NCBI RefSeq assembly: GCF_901933205.1
Contig: NC_044577.1
Location: forward strand, 1,798,001 to 1,862,000
Length of the DNA stretch: 64,000 nucleotides
Direction: 5' to 3'
Origin: Camarhynchus parvulus
Taxonomy: Eukaryota > Chordata > Aves > Passeriformes > Thraupidae
Part shown: positions 1 through 11,412 of the stretch, in pieces
Layout: each line of letters starts with the position of its first letter
Numbering within the stretch: position 1 is the first letter of the stretch
Notes under the pieces: generated by a model
Seen by the model: only the letters and a program-made list of their open reading frames with translations
Databases searched by the model: none
What the model was told of the DNA's origin: nothing
Program-made: the position numbers and the translations under genes

Positions 1-4
1 AGTG
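1..4 (-). CDS. IQCA1: possible first bases of IQCA1 exon 10
   Basis: On the minus strand a long pyrimidine-rich run (positions about 60 down to 7) ends in TATCTCTTCAG at 6-5, a strong acceptor at the expected place after exon 9. The leftover G of exon 9 plus CA would give alanine, then a leucine codon begins, so the protein would continue Y-Q-A-L, like the Y-x-x-hydrophobic-W run of the family. Only four bases are inside the window, so this is a guess. Confidence 0.3.
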
Positions 5-702
5 CTGAAGAGATAAACAGAAATATCAAAAGCAGAGGAGAGAAGAGATCTGGAAAAGAACCAAATGCCCTTTCATGATTTTTATTAAGAAATCCCTGCT
101 TTTTGGTGCTTTCTCCAGGTGAAAAACCAGCCAGGCCCCTTGCTGAAAGTGTGTTATATTTTATTTTGACACACTTTGCATGAAGCAAGTGCATTCAGAG
201 TTTTGTGCCTCTGCTTGAGAAGATACAATAAAAAATAATTTGAGCAGCTGTGAAGGAATCTATGGAGTCTTCCAAGAGTTTTCACTCTTGGAGGAAAAAG
301 GACAGGTAGAACTACAGGACTATGAAAACATTGATGCTGAAAATTGATCTACAGTGTGGTGCTTTTGAATTATTGGCTATTCTGATGTCATCCTTGTTGC
401 CCTCAGAAAATCCTAAAATGCCTTTTTTTTGCTTCTTGGAGCCCTTTGCTTTGAGTTTGTTCACTTTCACCCACAGAAATGTCCCTTCCTGCATGAACAG
501 CTCAATGGTTTTGACAGATTCCTTGGAAGAATTGAGGTCCTGAGAGCCTCCCTTCCTAAATACCATTTCTTAATCTAACACCCTAATTTTTATAACATTC
601 CATAGTTTGGGCAGCTGCCCACTTGACCTTATAGGAGTGACACTGCCATTAAGCTGCTCTGGGAGAACATTCCAGCTGGAATTGTTATCTTTTGCTACTG
701 AC
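1..702 (-). other. IQCA1 intron 9 (most or all)
   Basis: If the acceptor at 5-6 is used the intron is 698 bp. A minus-strand open stretch at 312-539 exists but has no convincing splice context or homology (see rejected items). Confidence 0.5.
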
Positions 703-778
703 CTTGGTACTGAGAGCTTCCTTCCTCCAGCATCGAAAGGAAATTGCTTGGACCCATTTTCCAGCCTTCATCCACTAC
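703..778 (-). CDS. IQCA1: IQCA1 exon 9 (residues 364-388 plus one base)
   Basis: The acceptor CCCCCCCAATCTAG ends at 779 and the donor is GTCAGT at 702, preceded by AAG. The 76-nt exon enters in phase 0 and leaves with one base. It encodes VVDEGWKMGPSNFLSMLEEG and then SSQYQ. The E-G-aromatic-K-x-x-P-S-x-F-L pattern matches the segment that follows the lysine-rich linker in IQCA1 family proteins. It is short and recognised partly from memory of the family, so it is less certain than exons 2-8; the donor has C at +3. Confidence 0.75.
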
Positions 779-837
779 CTAGATTGGGGGGGAAAGTGAA
801 GAGAGGAATTGCTGACAGCATTGTTTCACACAATTAT

Positions 838-908
838 GGAATGGGTTGAAAAAGGCCTGAAAGATCCAATTCCACCCTTGCCATGAGCAGTGACACCTCC
901 CACTAGTC
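838..908 (-). mobile_element. CR1 LINE tail fragment (degraded)
   Basis: Antisense tail: GGAATGGGTTGAAAAAGGCC, then CCACCCTTGCCATGAGCAGT and GACACCTCCCACTAG. It lies 60 bp from the acceptor of exon 9. Confidence 0.7.
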
Positions 909-3900
909 ATTTTATCAGCTGAAGTCACCAAATTAAACAAGAATTAAGCTCCAGCTTGTTTGAAAATGTAATTTAGGCAGAAGACTGGCAATATTGAAAT
1001 GGAATTTCATTTAAATGCCATTTTTTCTGTTACTTTTGCTGCCAGTGGCACATTCCTGAAACAGTTTCATTTCATTGAAGCAGTATTTCATTGGAAAAAA
1101 TCCCCAGAAAATTATCAAAGTTTCTTCATCTTGTATCAGTTGTAAGCCTCAAGATGTGAGCAAGGTGGTAGTTGAAAAAGAGAGATTAGATCACTGTTTG
1201 GGGAGGAGGTGAATGTGGATTTATACCAAACAGGATCAAGATTTTGCTAAATAACCTGCAAATCACTTCTTATCAGCAAGATAAAATATCAGCAGCTCCT
1301 GGGATGATTAAAACTAAAAAACCCTTAAATAAGCCCTGTAATTAGGGAAATATCTGCTACCTGCAGGTACAGCTGCAGCCCCATTATGGGAGTTATCAAA
1401 TATCTGGTTTTAATTAAAGTATCATTACAGTAATTCCAGTTTGGGCCCAGAAGGACAAGAAAATAATACATTTATCACTTCTACCCTATAGATGCATTTG
1501 AAAGAGACTTGGGAGGTTCTTGACTGAACATCAAGAATTGTTTTGGTTTAGAACTTTGTTTAAAGGGTAACAAAAAGTTGGAAGATTTGAGCTCAAATCC
1601 CCAGTTACTTCAATGCATTCCCAGTTTCACAGGGTGTGACATTTTGAGGTTCATCCTTGGGTCATTTGCAGTGGGCAGAATCCTTCTTTTACCATTTTTC
1701 CATGGTATTTTATAGAAAATGATTCAACCATGATGTTCTGAGAGGAAATGTGTCAACTATTAAAAAACCCAACAAACAAATTCCCCCCAAACCAGCCTAA
1801 AAATGGGTTTTTCATTTTTAGCCTCTCAATACCACAGGACACATCAACATTTTATTGTTATAAATAACCCAATGAATTGTTTTAGTTATTTGCTTCAGTG
1901 GTTTTGTACACTGATGTCAATGATATCATTGTGTCAATTTAATTGATTTTAATCAAACCCACTCTCTTGTGTCTTAAGGACAGTTGCTGCTCTGTTTTCT
2001 CTTGCCTCAATTAACAGCCTAAGAGTCAACATAATAAAAAGAACTTTTCCTTTGAAACCAGTTCATAGAGTTTTTCATTTTCAGTGCATTGAGTCCATGC
2101 TTGTTCTGTTTTAAATGAGTTAAGGCCCCTTAAACCAGCAATATATGTTTGAATTTAAGCAATATAATTTGAATTAATTAAGAAATGTGGAAATAAGAGC
2201 CTCAATCTACTTCTGAGGCTTTCCAAAGCCAGCTCCACACCAGGTGATTCCCACTGGACAGCAGGGAAAACTGAATTAGTTTCACTGTGCACATTTCCTT
2301 TGGAGATTTCCCTCAGAGGTTTCACCAGGGACAGGGATGTGCCTCATGTTTGGCATTTCTGGTGAAATTCAGGGATGCACAGCCTTGCTCTCACTCAGTG
2401 GGACAAGCTCCAGCAGGTTGCTGGGTGAGGCAGCCCAGACTGCTGCTGCTTTTGGAAAAAGGGTTTTTTTGGGCGGGATGGAGCCATGGGTTGTTTTTTT
2501 CCTTCGGGAAATCAAATCAGCACCTTGCAGAGAAAAGAAAAAATCAAGTTCCTTTGATATCAAATACTCTTTGTAAAGATTGCTATCGGGCTTTTCAGAA
2601 ATACTTAAATTTCCTTCTGGGATCCAACTTTTGTTTTCTTTAAGAGCTGAAGTTGGGAGCAGAGCTTTTTTCTGCCTGCATCCCTATGACTTATAGCCTA
2701 CACTTATTTTAATAAGAGTCCTGCTGTTAGAACTTTTCCAAATACTTCTCAACTGGTCTAAGATACTCTTTTTTTTCCCCTGTCAGTGCTATAACCTTGG
2801 AGAGAATGTTCCCTTTGTTGTTTCTCAATGAACCATAGAGAACCTGATATAATGGCTCAGAATTTTACTTGACAGGAGTTGTGATGGCTGAGGAGATGGG
2901 AATGACATGAAGTTATGAAACCCCAGAGCTCCACGCTGTTATTTCACCCCAATTCAAAACAGCCTTGCAGAGGCTGCCAGGGGATCGAGACACATTTCTG
3001 CTCTTGTCGGTTTTACCTTCAGAAATGTGCAAAACCAAGAAGGAATCCAGTTTTATCCTGGGAAAGTCAGGTTTTTAAGCAGATGGGTGAGATGCCATCC
3101 CGTTTCAGGAGCTTCACCCGGGCTGTGACAGCGTCACCCAGCAAACTGGTCACAGTAACAAGGGACTGACTGAAGACATGTGGGACCAGAACTTAAAAAT
3201 TTGGTTTGCACAAGAGCAGCCACAACCCTTCCTAGCTACCAAAGTTAAGCAATCAGGCTTAAAGACCTTGAAAAACTTTCATGTATTTGCTCCTTCAGCC
3301 TGCTGTGTATTTGCATTTACATTTTTGTATTTTCATTTACATTTTTATTTAAGGGAAAAAAAACCCTCCACCCCAAACCCCCAAACAGTGTTTTCAAGAT
3401 GCTCATTTACAAGTTAACATTTAGGTATCTACCTTCCAATTAAATTGACTGATGCTTCCTAAATTCATGTAATTTAGGTTCCTGGCTAGATGTTCTGAGA
3501 GCTTTGGCCAGATTAATGGATGTTGTCCAAGAAAAGCATCATTTTTTTGAAATATATTTGTTCTAGGGTTAGGCCTTCAAATTAATTTGTGTAAAACTTG
3601 CAGTGAAGAGTAAGCTTTGCCCGAGAAAACTCACCCTTCTCCTCCACATATTTAGTGAGAGATTAATGACCCTTATTAAAAAAATATATATTCTTTAAAC
3701 TTTTGTTTATACTGCGGAAGTAAATGAGAAACAAAAGCTGCTGCTTCAGCAAAAGCTGACAATTTTTGCTGCACAGCTTTTGAAGATGCCCTTTGGTCAC
3801 TGCTCTGTCCCACAGGTGGTTTGCTCTGTAAAGCTGCTGAAATAATTTGGAAGTGTCTTTTGTGAAAGCAGCCCTTTATCTCAAAGATTTTAGGGGGTAT

Positions 3901-4088
3901 ATTGTACATTAAGTGGTGTCTATTGATATTTGAAACAAAATGAGTTCCTACCCCGAGAACATGGAAAATTCATGGCTTTATTTATGCATGGCTGATGGGG
4001 TTTAAAAGTTGGTTTGGAATCCACACAAGCTCTGAGGCTTTTAATTCCTAATTTTGCAAGAGGTGGCAGTGATGAACTCTTCTGCACC

Positions 4089-4420
4089 ATTAAATTCTTT
4101 TTAAGGTTCCCTCCAACCCAAACCATTCTGTGATATTTACCTTTGGATATCTATGCTGAGTATATCTGAGTGCTGTAGAAATTCTACCATATTCTGAGAT
4201 TGGGAAGGGTTTTCTGGTTTACAATCTGTATTTTCTGGGTGATTCCCCTCCTCTGAGCTGGTGCACTTGTTTGGGGTGATGTGGCTCCTCTCACCTTTTT
4301 TTGGTAGCAGCTTCAGCAGGTGCTTATGTCAAAAAATGAGGGGAAGAGAAGACAATGTCCATCTTTCCATGGAAAGAGGGTCAGGCATTTACTGAGCAGT
4401 CAAGGATAGCTGGGATTTTC
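4089..4420 (+). repeat. 332-bp duplicated segment, copy 1
   Basis: Pairs with 12631-12962. Right after its end, CCATGGAAAGAGGGTCAGG recurs (4368-4386 and 4419-4437), a small direct repeat that copy 2 lacks. Confidence 0.9.
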
Positions 4421-4750
4421 CATGGAAAGAGGGTCAGGGAATGCTTGGTTACCACTTTGTGTCCTGGCAATGATCTCAAAGCCCTAAAGGGGAATTTTTG
4501 CTCTCATTGATGTCCCTGCCAGTCTGCACCTGCATCAGCTCTTGCCACTGAGCTCAGTCGTGGCCATTCCTAAAATACGAGAGGTAAAAAGTTCCCCAGA
4601 ATCCCTCAGGTCATGGGATGGCTGAGAGAGATCAACCTCAGCCAGTTCTTGGTGTCCTGAACCTGAGCCTGGAGCTTTGGTGACCACTTTAATGTCACTT
4701 TACAGCCCCTGCCCACACCTGAGGTTTCACAATCTGCTTTCATTCCTTAC

Positions 4751-4873
4751 CTGCTTTTCAACTTTTTGTGGCTTTTTCTCTGGGGCAGGTTCCTTGGCTT
4801 CTTTTACCTTCTTATCCTTTTCATTTTTCTCTGCCTCTGCCTTTGCCTTTTTGGCAGCCAGCTCCTCAACGAT
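4751..4873 (-). CDS. IQCA1: IQCA1 exon 8 (residues 323-363, Lys/Glu-rich linker)
   Basis: The acceptor CCTCTTTCAG ends at 4874 and the donor is GTAAGG at 4750. The 123-nt phase 0-0 exon encodes 41 residues starting IVEELAAKKAKAEAEK and ending VEKQ, with 13 lysines and 9 glutamates. This is the charged, probably coiled or disordered linker between the N-terminal part and the AAA half. Joined to exon 7 it reads HPEE-IVEELAAK, which parallels the family's TPEQ-hydrophobic-EELA pattern. Confidence 0.88.
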
Positions 4874-6407
4874 CTGAAAGAGGCAGGGATGAATGGGATT
4901 GGGAAAACAAAATATCCAACAGGCAGCACTCTCTGAATTCCAGACCATCCCAGAGAAGACTTTTTGTGCTGATTAACTCCAGCACAGGTGCTGAATATCC
5001 CAATTTATCATTAGGGAAAGGCTGATTTCTCTGTCCCAAATCATGGGAGCTTTTATGGAGTAAAACCAGTTCCTGAAGCTGTCCAGAAGCAGAATATTCT
5101 AATGACACACAACTCCAAGTTCCCTCTGGACTCAGACCCAGATGATGAATTCATAATGAATTATCTCAGACCCAGATGATGAATTTGTCCTGGTGTTTGT
5201 AAGGCAGATTGATTTTTACAGGGATGGATTTTGTGAGGCTGCCCTGAGGTGTGTCTAATTTCAATATATGGCTAAAGACTGAAATTGTTCTAGTGGCTGA
5301 GGGAGATTGGATGGAGATATTGTGACAAACCCTGACAGATACACAGGGATAGCTCAGCATCTTTATCCCTGCAAGCAAATAGCAGCTGATAACTGGGTAC
5401 AGCTCCATCAATTCTCATATCTTTAGTTCCTGGGCAATTATACTTTATTATCTGAAAAAGGCAGGGAAAATTTGCTGCTTCCACCGTTCTCTTGTTTCTA
5501 GGCAGCTTTCTTGTCCCTGAGAGGAATTCTAAGATCACTTACTAATGAGTCTAAACCACAAAACCCATTGAAGTTTATTAATGGACCACTAACACTGGCA
5601 GTACTGTGAAAGAGCAGAAAATAAAACATTTCCAGCTGTAAGATGTGCTTCCTGTAACAGTGAAAATATTTGTTTTCTCAAGTATACCTTTTAATGTACT
5701 GAGCACTGGATGCTGGGGGGGACAATGACAAGGGCTGTGCTTTGCAGCCAGGGCAGTTCCATTAGTGGCTCTCCCCAAACCTTTCAGTACCTTACATTTA
5801 ATTAAATATGGTAATTCAAGCCCTGAGCACTGCTCAGTCACATCTTGTGCTGATAAGCAGCGAAGCATTTCATTCCCTGGGATAGATTAACAGATTGACT
5901 GGAGTTCAGAATAGGTTTTTAGTGTCCCAGCAGGCCTGCTGGATCCAAAACCAACACAGCTACTCCGAGTGTATCCTTTACTGCAGTGCTCCTACGCAGC
6001 CAGAACCCAACCCTGTCACCTCTGCTCTGCCTGCAAAGGGGAACCAGAACCATCCCCAGCATCTCTGTCCAGCAGGATACCTGCACACACACATGGGATT
6101 GACAAAAGGTCCCAAATTTGCACCAGGGCCATTCTGCAGCAGTACTTCAGTGCATTCACATTCTGCTTTCGTGTTTCTGCACAGAGGGGTGATGCTGGAA
6201 GGGGTGAGCCAGAGTTTGTGTTCTCATGAACCTGCTGGGATGGCACTGAGCAGCTCAAGTGTCCTTGTGCCTCTGCCTGGCCTTGCTGCAGCTCCTCCAG
6301 CTCTGCTCCAAGCAGCTCCAGCATTGCAGACCTGGGGGAGGCTGTGTGTCTAACCTTGAGTGGCTTCTGCTCTTTTATACAGAACCACTTCCCCTCCAGC
6401 TGCAAGG

Positions 6408-6931
6408 TGTCACTGTCATATTTTCTGAAAAATCCCTTTGCCACGATTTCTTCTGCTGGGAAGCTGAGAAGCCTCAGAGAGAAATGAAAACAATAATTAT
6501 CTGATTGCTTCTCCCTGTGTTTGCTGCTTTGGAACGTGGTCTGGACATTGTTTATCCAACAGGTGAATGTTTGATTGGTTTCATGTGAATTGTTATTACT
6601 TAATGACCAATCACCATCAGCTGTGTCAGACTCTGAGGAGTCAGTCACGAGTTTCTATTATTTCATTCTTGTTAAGCCTTCTGTCTGTGTCCTTTCTCTT
6701 TAGTATAGCATTCCTAATATAATATAATATAATATAATATAATATAATATAATATAATATAATATAATATAATATAATATAATATAATATAATATAATAT
6801 AATATAATATAATATAATATAATATAATATAATATAATATAATATTAATATATATAATATATCAGCCTTCTGAGAACATGGAGTCAGATTCTCAATTCCT
6901 CCTTCATCCTGGGGACCCAGAAAATACCACA
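6408..6931 (+). mobile_element. solo LTR, family A copy 1 (with microsatellite expansion)
   Basis: 524 bp, starting TGTCACTGTCATATTTTCTG and ending ACCACA, flanked by perfect 6-bp target duplications GCAAGG (6402-6407, 6932-6937). It matches copy 2 throughout except that the short AT-rich tract is replaced by a long pentanucleotide run at 6716-6846, which accounts for its extra length of about 110 bp. Antisense to IQCA1. Confidence 0.92.
6716..6846. repeat. (AATAT)n microsatellite inside the LTR
   Basis: About 26 near-perfect pentanucleotide units, degrading at the right end to ATTAATATATATAATATATC. Confidence 0.97.
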
Positions 6932-9439
6932 GCAAGGAGATGCCTGAACCATCTGACAAAACAGGAGGGAAGAAAGGGAATGGCAAGCAAAGGTTAGTTT
7001 GAGATCAGTAGGCAATTCACCCACATTTTAGTGTAGGGTTTTTGGGTTTTTTTGCCCTGGAAAAAACTTCATGGTGGAAAGAGAAGTAGATGTCTTCTTA
7101 AGTTGTTTTAGACTCCCCTTTTCTTTGCTAGGTTGTCTGGTTTTGAAATGATACAGAAAGTAGTTAGCAAACTCTTAATACTGAGGAAGAGACTGTGTTT
7201 CAGTAGGAGCAGATGAGTTTTAGCCTCTTTGTATTTTTCCCAGTCTTTCCTAGAACTCCTACTGCCAGTCATGATTCTTCTCCAGTAATATTTCTTCAGT
7301 GGCTGAAAAGACATTTTCCTTTAAAACTGATGCTTCATAAAAGTTGAATTGACTTTTGTATTCCAATATCAGTTTCTAAAGTCTTGCAGTGCAAATTTCC
7401 TTTTTTTTGGAGGCAGGGGAAGAACTGGGCACTAAACCAGAGTGTAGCCTGTGAATGAAAATGTCTAATGCTGGTTTATATGAGCCAAGAATAAGAAAAC
7501 TTCCAGCTGCCAGAAGGACCCACTTGTTCTGCTGTCCTCAGACTCAGGAAGTTTTGGTGTTGGCTCAGGTAAAAGTTCTTCTTCAGGAATAAAACCTTCC
7601 CTTATTCCTTGAAAGAAAACCTTACTTGAACTTCTTGCCTTTTAGAGTTGTGGGCACAAAAGAAAAGCAGGGCTAGAGTGAGTTTGGGAATGCTGGATCT
7701 CCAGCCGTGCAGGTGAGAGCAGCCTCAGAGCCTGGCTCTAACACTTCACAGGGACACAGCCCAGTATTCCTGGAGGGAAAATTCCTCTCTTGGAATATTA
7801 ACTCTACAGAAAGAAGTTTGGTTGGAATCTAGGAAATATTTCTTCTTTATGGAGGATTTTTGGTGTGTTTTTTGGGTTAGGTAGATTGCTGTCTGTAGGT
7901 GAGTATTTTAAGTGTTGTGTAATTTAACAGAGGCCAAGTAGAGTTTCCCTCCTGCATGGTTAACTAGAAATATTCAGAATATTTGAAGGCTTTTAGTCCT
8001 TCTCTGATACCTTTTTCCTTTTTTTTTTTAATGTTAGTTAATATTGGAAATGAGGAGCTGGGAGAGGGGGAAGTGCCTGTGAAATGGCAACTCTCTTGGC
8101 TTATTTTCATGGTGATGAGACTTAATGAACTACAGGGAAAGATCATAATTTTGTTGGCAGCAGGATAAGGGCAAAGCTAAAAATTGTCACAACCGATGAT
8201 TATCTGTGGAGCAAAACACAAAAAACCATTAGGGATAGAAATCTGGAACAGATACAGGGAGATTACACCAATGTCCTGGAATGTTAAATTTCTCTTGAAG
8301 AGCAAGTAAAGTAGAGAAAATGCTTCTTTTCAAGGGACAGCACTTCTTTTTCTGACTGAAGCACCAAGTGCTGGGCACTGGGATGTCTTTGGGAAGGTAT
8401 TTGTAAAATGTCATGGAAGCAGTTTGTGCAGAAGGCCAGCTACATCACAAAGTCAAGTAAGGTCAGGGTTGTCAAAGGATCAAGAAATATAGAATGTATA
8501 ATAATGCAGCAATGGTTCGTGAAGTGATTAATTTGTATTTTATTTTCCCCAAAGTGTCTTTACTGAAGCCTTATAAAATGCTCCCTTTTTAAATACAGCT
8601 CAGGCTTGATTTTTCATGGAGTTTGACTTGGGAGTAACCAACCCCTGCTCATACAGGAGCTCATAGAGACAAGAGGTGAACTCCTGTCCCCCCTGGAGTC
8701 AAGGACAAAACTCCCATCAGTTTCCATGGGGCCAGGATTTCCTTCCCTATGTTGCCCAGTAGACCAGTGTGTGGAACAAACCCAGTGGCCTCAGGGATAT
8801 TTTTTACTATGCAGCTGACTCAGTGGAACAAAAATTGTTTTACTTGTCTGACATTCAGGTAAAATCATGATTGCACTGAATTTTCTCTGGCCAGCTGCAT
8901 TGGGGAGATCTGTTGAGACTGTGACACACATTCTGCTGGCTAAAAAGGGAGAAAAAAACAGGCCCCAGAATTGGTGAAAATCAGATAATTGCTAGTGAAA
9001 ATTTGTTAGGAAAATAGAGGAAGGTTTTTTTTTTTTCCAGAATGCAGGGAAAATAAGCAGTAAAACAACCTCTCCAGACTTTTGGCTTCCATTTTTCCAT
9101 GCAAAGAAAAAGCAGATGCTCAGGAAAGGCAACAAAACAGCTGAAGGTGAGAATTGAAAGCTGGGAGCATGACAGGAAGGTTAAACCCATTTCTCCAGAA
9201 TCTACCTCCATATCCAGTGCTGCTCAGAATAATTCCTTGCTGTGTTTTCTTCCCCAGCTGTGTTAATCCTTGATGCTGGCAGCTCTATTTGGCACCACAT
9301 CCCCCAAACCCTTCCCCAGCAGTCAGCCCCACTTGCTGGGTGGCTCCCAACAAAGCCTTCTGGCCTCTGGCAGGACTTTCTGCTTTGGAGACTGAAAACT
9401 TCACTGAGGATCTCCTTCCCCTGCCTGCCTGAACAGCAG

Positions 9440-9852
9440 TGTCACTGTCACATTTTCTGAAAAATCCCTTTGCCAGGATTTCTTCTCCTGGGAAGCTGAG
9501 AAGCCTCAGAGAGGAATGAAAACAATAATTACCTGATTGCTTCTCCTGTGTTTTGCTGCTTTGGAATGTGGTCTGGAGATTGTTTATCCAACAGATGCAT
9601 GTTTGATTGGTTCCATGTGAATTGTTATTAATTAATCACCAATCACTGTCCATCTGTGTTGGACTCTGAGGAGTCAGTCACGAGTTTTTATTATTCATTC
9701 TTGTTAAGCCTCCTGATGTATCCTCTTTTTTTAGTATAGTTTTAGTATAGCATTCTTTAATATAATATCATAAAATAATAAATCAGCTTTCTGAGAACAT
9801 GGAGTCAGATTCTCATCTCTCACCTTGTCCTGGGGACCTCACAAACTCCACA
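9440..9852 (+). mobile_element. solo LTR, family A copy 2
   Basis: 413 bp, starting TGTCACTGTCACATTTTCTG and ending TCCACA, flanked by perfect 6-bp target duplications CAGCAG (9434-9439, 9853-9858). Contains GGAAGCTGAGAAGCCTCAGA, GAGGAGTCAGTCACGAG and a short AT-rich tract with an AATAAA signal near 9775. Antisense to IQCA1. No internal retroviral sequence. Confidence 0.92.
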
Positions 9853-10087
9853 CAGCAGAGCAAAGCCTAGCAGGATTTAGCCCCTGAACCTGGCTGAAAG
9901 CAGGAGCATGCCCCAAACTCAGTTTTAGTGGGGCACAGGGAGCAGTTTGCAGCAGCTTTCCTGTGTTTTTAGCAAAGCTAGCTGATGGTTAGTGCTGTGA
10001 TCTGTGCTGTCCTTACATCCCCCCAAACCACACAGAGACTGCTGTGTGCCCCAGGCTCCTCCCTGGGATCCCAGGGAGGACTGGATC

Positions 10088-10226
10088 CAAAATTCCCCAT
10101 CCTGGAAGCATTTAAGGCCAGCCTGGATGGGGCTCTGAGCAACCTGGGCTAGTGGAAGGTGTCAGGGTGGCTGCAATGAGATGATTTTTACCTCCCTTCC
10201 AACCCAAACCATTCTGTGATTCTATA
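10088..10226 (+). mobile_element. CR1 LINE fragment (3' end)
   Basis: GGCCAGCCTGGATGGGGCTC, GAGCAACCTGGGCTAGTGGA, and the tail CCAACCCAAACCATTCTGTG-ATTCTATA. Confidence 0.9.
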
Positions 10227-10957
10227 AAAATCCTCTTTTGCCATGCCTGTGTGAGAGCACCGGTTAGTGCACCCCACCCGCCTCAGGGGTGGGGCTTTCA
10301 GGACCACAGAATTTGGGTTTTGACCTCTTAAGTTTTGCTAGCCCAGCACAGTGGTTGACTCAGGGGCCAAATCCTGCTTCCTGTTCTCCCCCACCAGACC
10401 CATGACCCCCTTGGCTCCTCGGGATGGGTGGGAAAGGCTCCAAGTGCTCAGCACTGCCTTCAGCTGGGCTTAATCACTTTCCCTGTGTGACACTCTGTGA
10501 TCAGAGGAAGAGATTATCAGCCACTTCCATTAGCCAGAGACATCAGGAGAGGGATTTACCAGGAAAAACAACCTACAGCACACACAAACTGAGATACTTC
10601 CTTAGCTGGGATGTTCAATTTGCTTAATGAGCCTTGGCAGTAAATCAAGGCTTAGCCCTGCCTGCACTGGAAAATCTCCTCTGCTGTTGTTCTCCACTTC
10701 TTTCCCATTCACCTGAGCACCTTCAGTCGTGATTCAGTGGCTGCACAGCCCAAAAGGGAACAGATTTCAGCACCTGATGAAAACACCCTGGGAAAAAACC
10801 TCATTCTTTTATTTGCAACAAAAAGCTTTTAACCATAAGGTTCTTGGAGAACTGGAGCCACTGTTAGGGAAAATTGTTGCTTAAATAAACTAGCATGTTC
10901 TGTAGCAAATCCTTCTCCAACACCATGAATTTTTTTTCATTAAAAGAGGGACAGTAC

Positions 10958-11042
10958 CTCCTCTGGATGTTTTTCCATAATTAAAGCCTTGGAACCGCCT
11001 GTCTTCTCAGGGGGATAGTCAGGAAACCTGCCTGTGATATGC
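10958..11042 (-). CDS. IQCA1: IQCA1 exon 7 (residues 294-322)
   Basis: The acceptor TTTCTCCCACAG ends at 11043 and the donor is GTACTG at 10957. The 85-nt exon completes the split arginine of exon 6 and then reads HITGRFPDYPPEKTGGSKAL and on to EKHPEE, ending in phase 0. GRFPDYP followed by a GGS-AL motif is what the family shows between the ECR block and the lysine-rich linker. The phase match on both sides (two bases in, zero out) strongly supports the assignment although the exon is short. The donor is weak after the GTA. Confidence 0.87.
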
Positions 11043-11282
11043 CTGTGGGAGAAACAAAAGTGGAAGAGGAATTAGAGTTCATCATTTTTCACCTGGTTGA
11101 TAAAGATGTTAGATAGCAGAAAAGCTTCTTATGGCAGTGGTTTCTGTCCTGTAAGTTCATTAAGACAGTTACCAATCCATGTCTCTTATCCCATGGCCCA
11201 ACAAAAACTGCAGATTCTCAGGGAAATTCCTAAAACTGCAGATTCCTGCCTAGCTGAGAGATGGAGATTGAAGTGTTTGTAC

Positions 11283-11412
11283 CTGGCAGTGTCCAAGGCC
11301 AGGTTGGACAGGGCTGGGAGCACCCTGGGTTAGTGGGAGATGTCCCTGCCCATGGCAGGGGGGGAATGGGATGAACTTTAAGGGGTCTTCCAACCCAAAC
11401 CATTCTGGGAAT
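11283..11412 (+). mobile_element. CR1 LINE fragment (3' end)
   Basis: GTGTCCAAGGCCAGGTTGGA, AGATGTCCCTGCCCATGGCA, and the tail CAACCCAAACCATTCTGGGA. It lies 240 bp from exon 7. Confidence 0.9.

Larger units (their letters stand above)
779..4750 (-). other. IQCA1 intron 8
   Basis: About 4 kb. It contains the first copy of the 332-bp duplicated segment (4089-4420) and a degraded CR1 tail at 838-908. Otherwise AT-rich with no recognised feature; I searched the minus strand for a further exon and found none, and exons 8 and 9 join in phase. Confidence 0.7.
4874..10957 (-). other. IQCA1 intron 7
   Basis: About 6.1 kb. It contains two family A solo LTRs (6408-6931 and 9440-9852) and a CR1 fragment (10088-10226). 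In 4.9-6.4, 7.0-9.4 and 10.3-10.9 kb I see no gene or recognised element. Confidence 0.75.

Noticed and set aside
312..566. 84-codon minus-strand frame with a CTCTCAG acceptor before DLNSSKESVKTIELF and a lysine-rich stretch, considered as a later IQCA1 exon
   Set aside because: The resemblance to the family's DLT... segment needs gaps and does not continue. It would leave out the segment expected after exon 9, its phase does not fit the one leftover base of exon 9 (that frame stops), and its pyrimidine tract is poor.
2369..2563. Minus-strand frame with GADLISRRKK after TTCTCTGCAAG, considered as an exon between 8 and 9
   Set aside because: Exons 8 and 9 already join in phase, and the match is a handful of residues.
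3060..3180. Minus-strand open stretch SLVTVTSLLGDAVTARVKLL
   Set aside because: No splice sites in phase and no family similarity.
6016..6648. 210-codon minus-strand open frame
   Set aside because: Its first third runs antisense through the solo LTR at 6408; no domain or splice context.
6402..9858. The two family A LTRs as the ends of one provirus
   Set aside because: Each has its own different 6-bp target duplication, and the DNA between shows no retroviral coding sequence.
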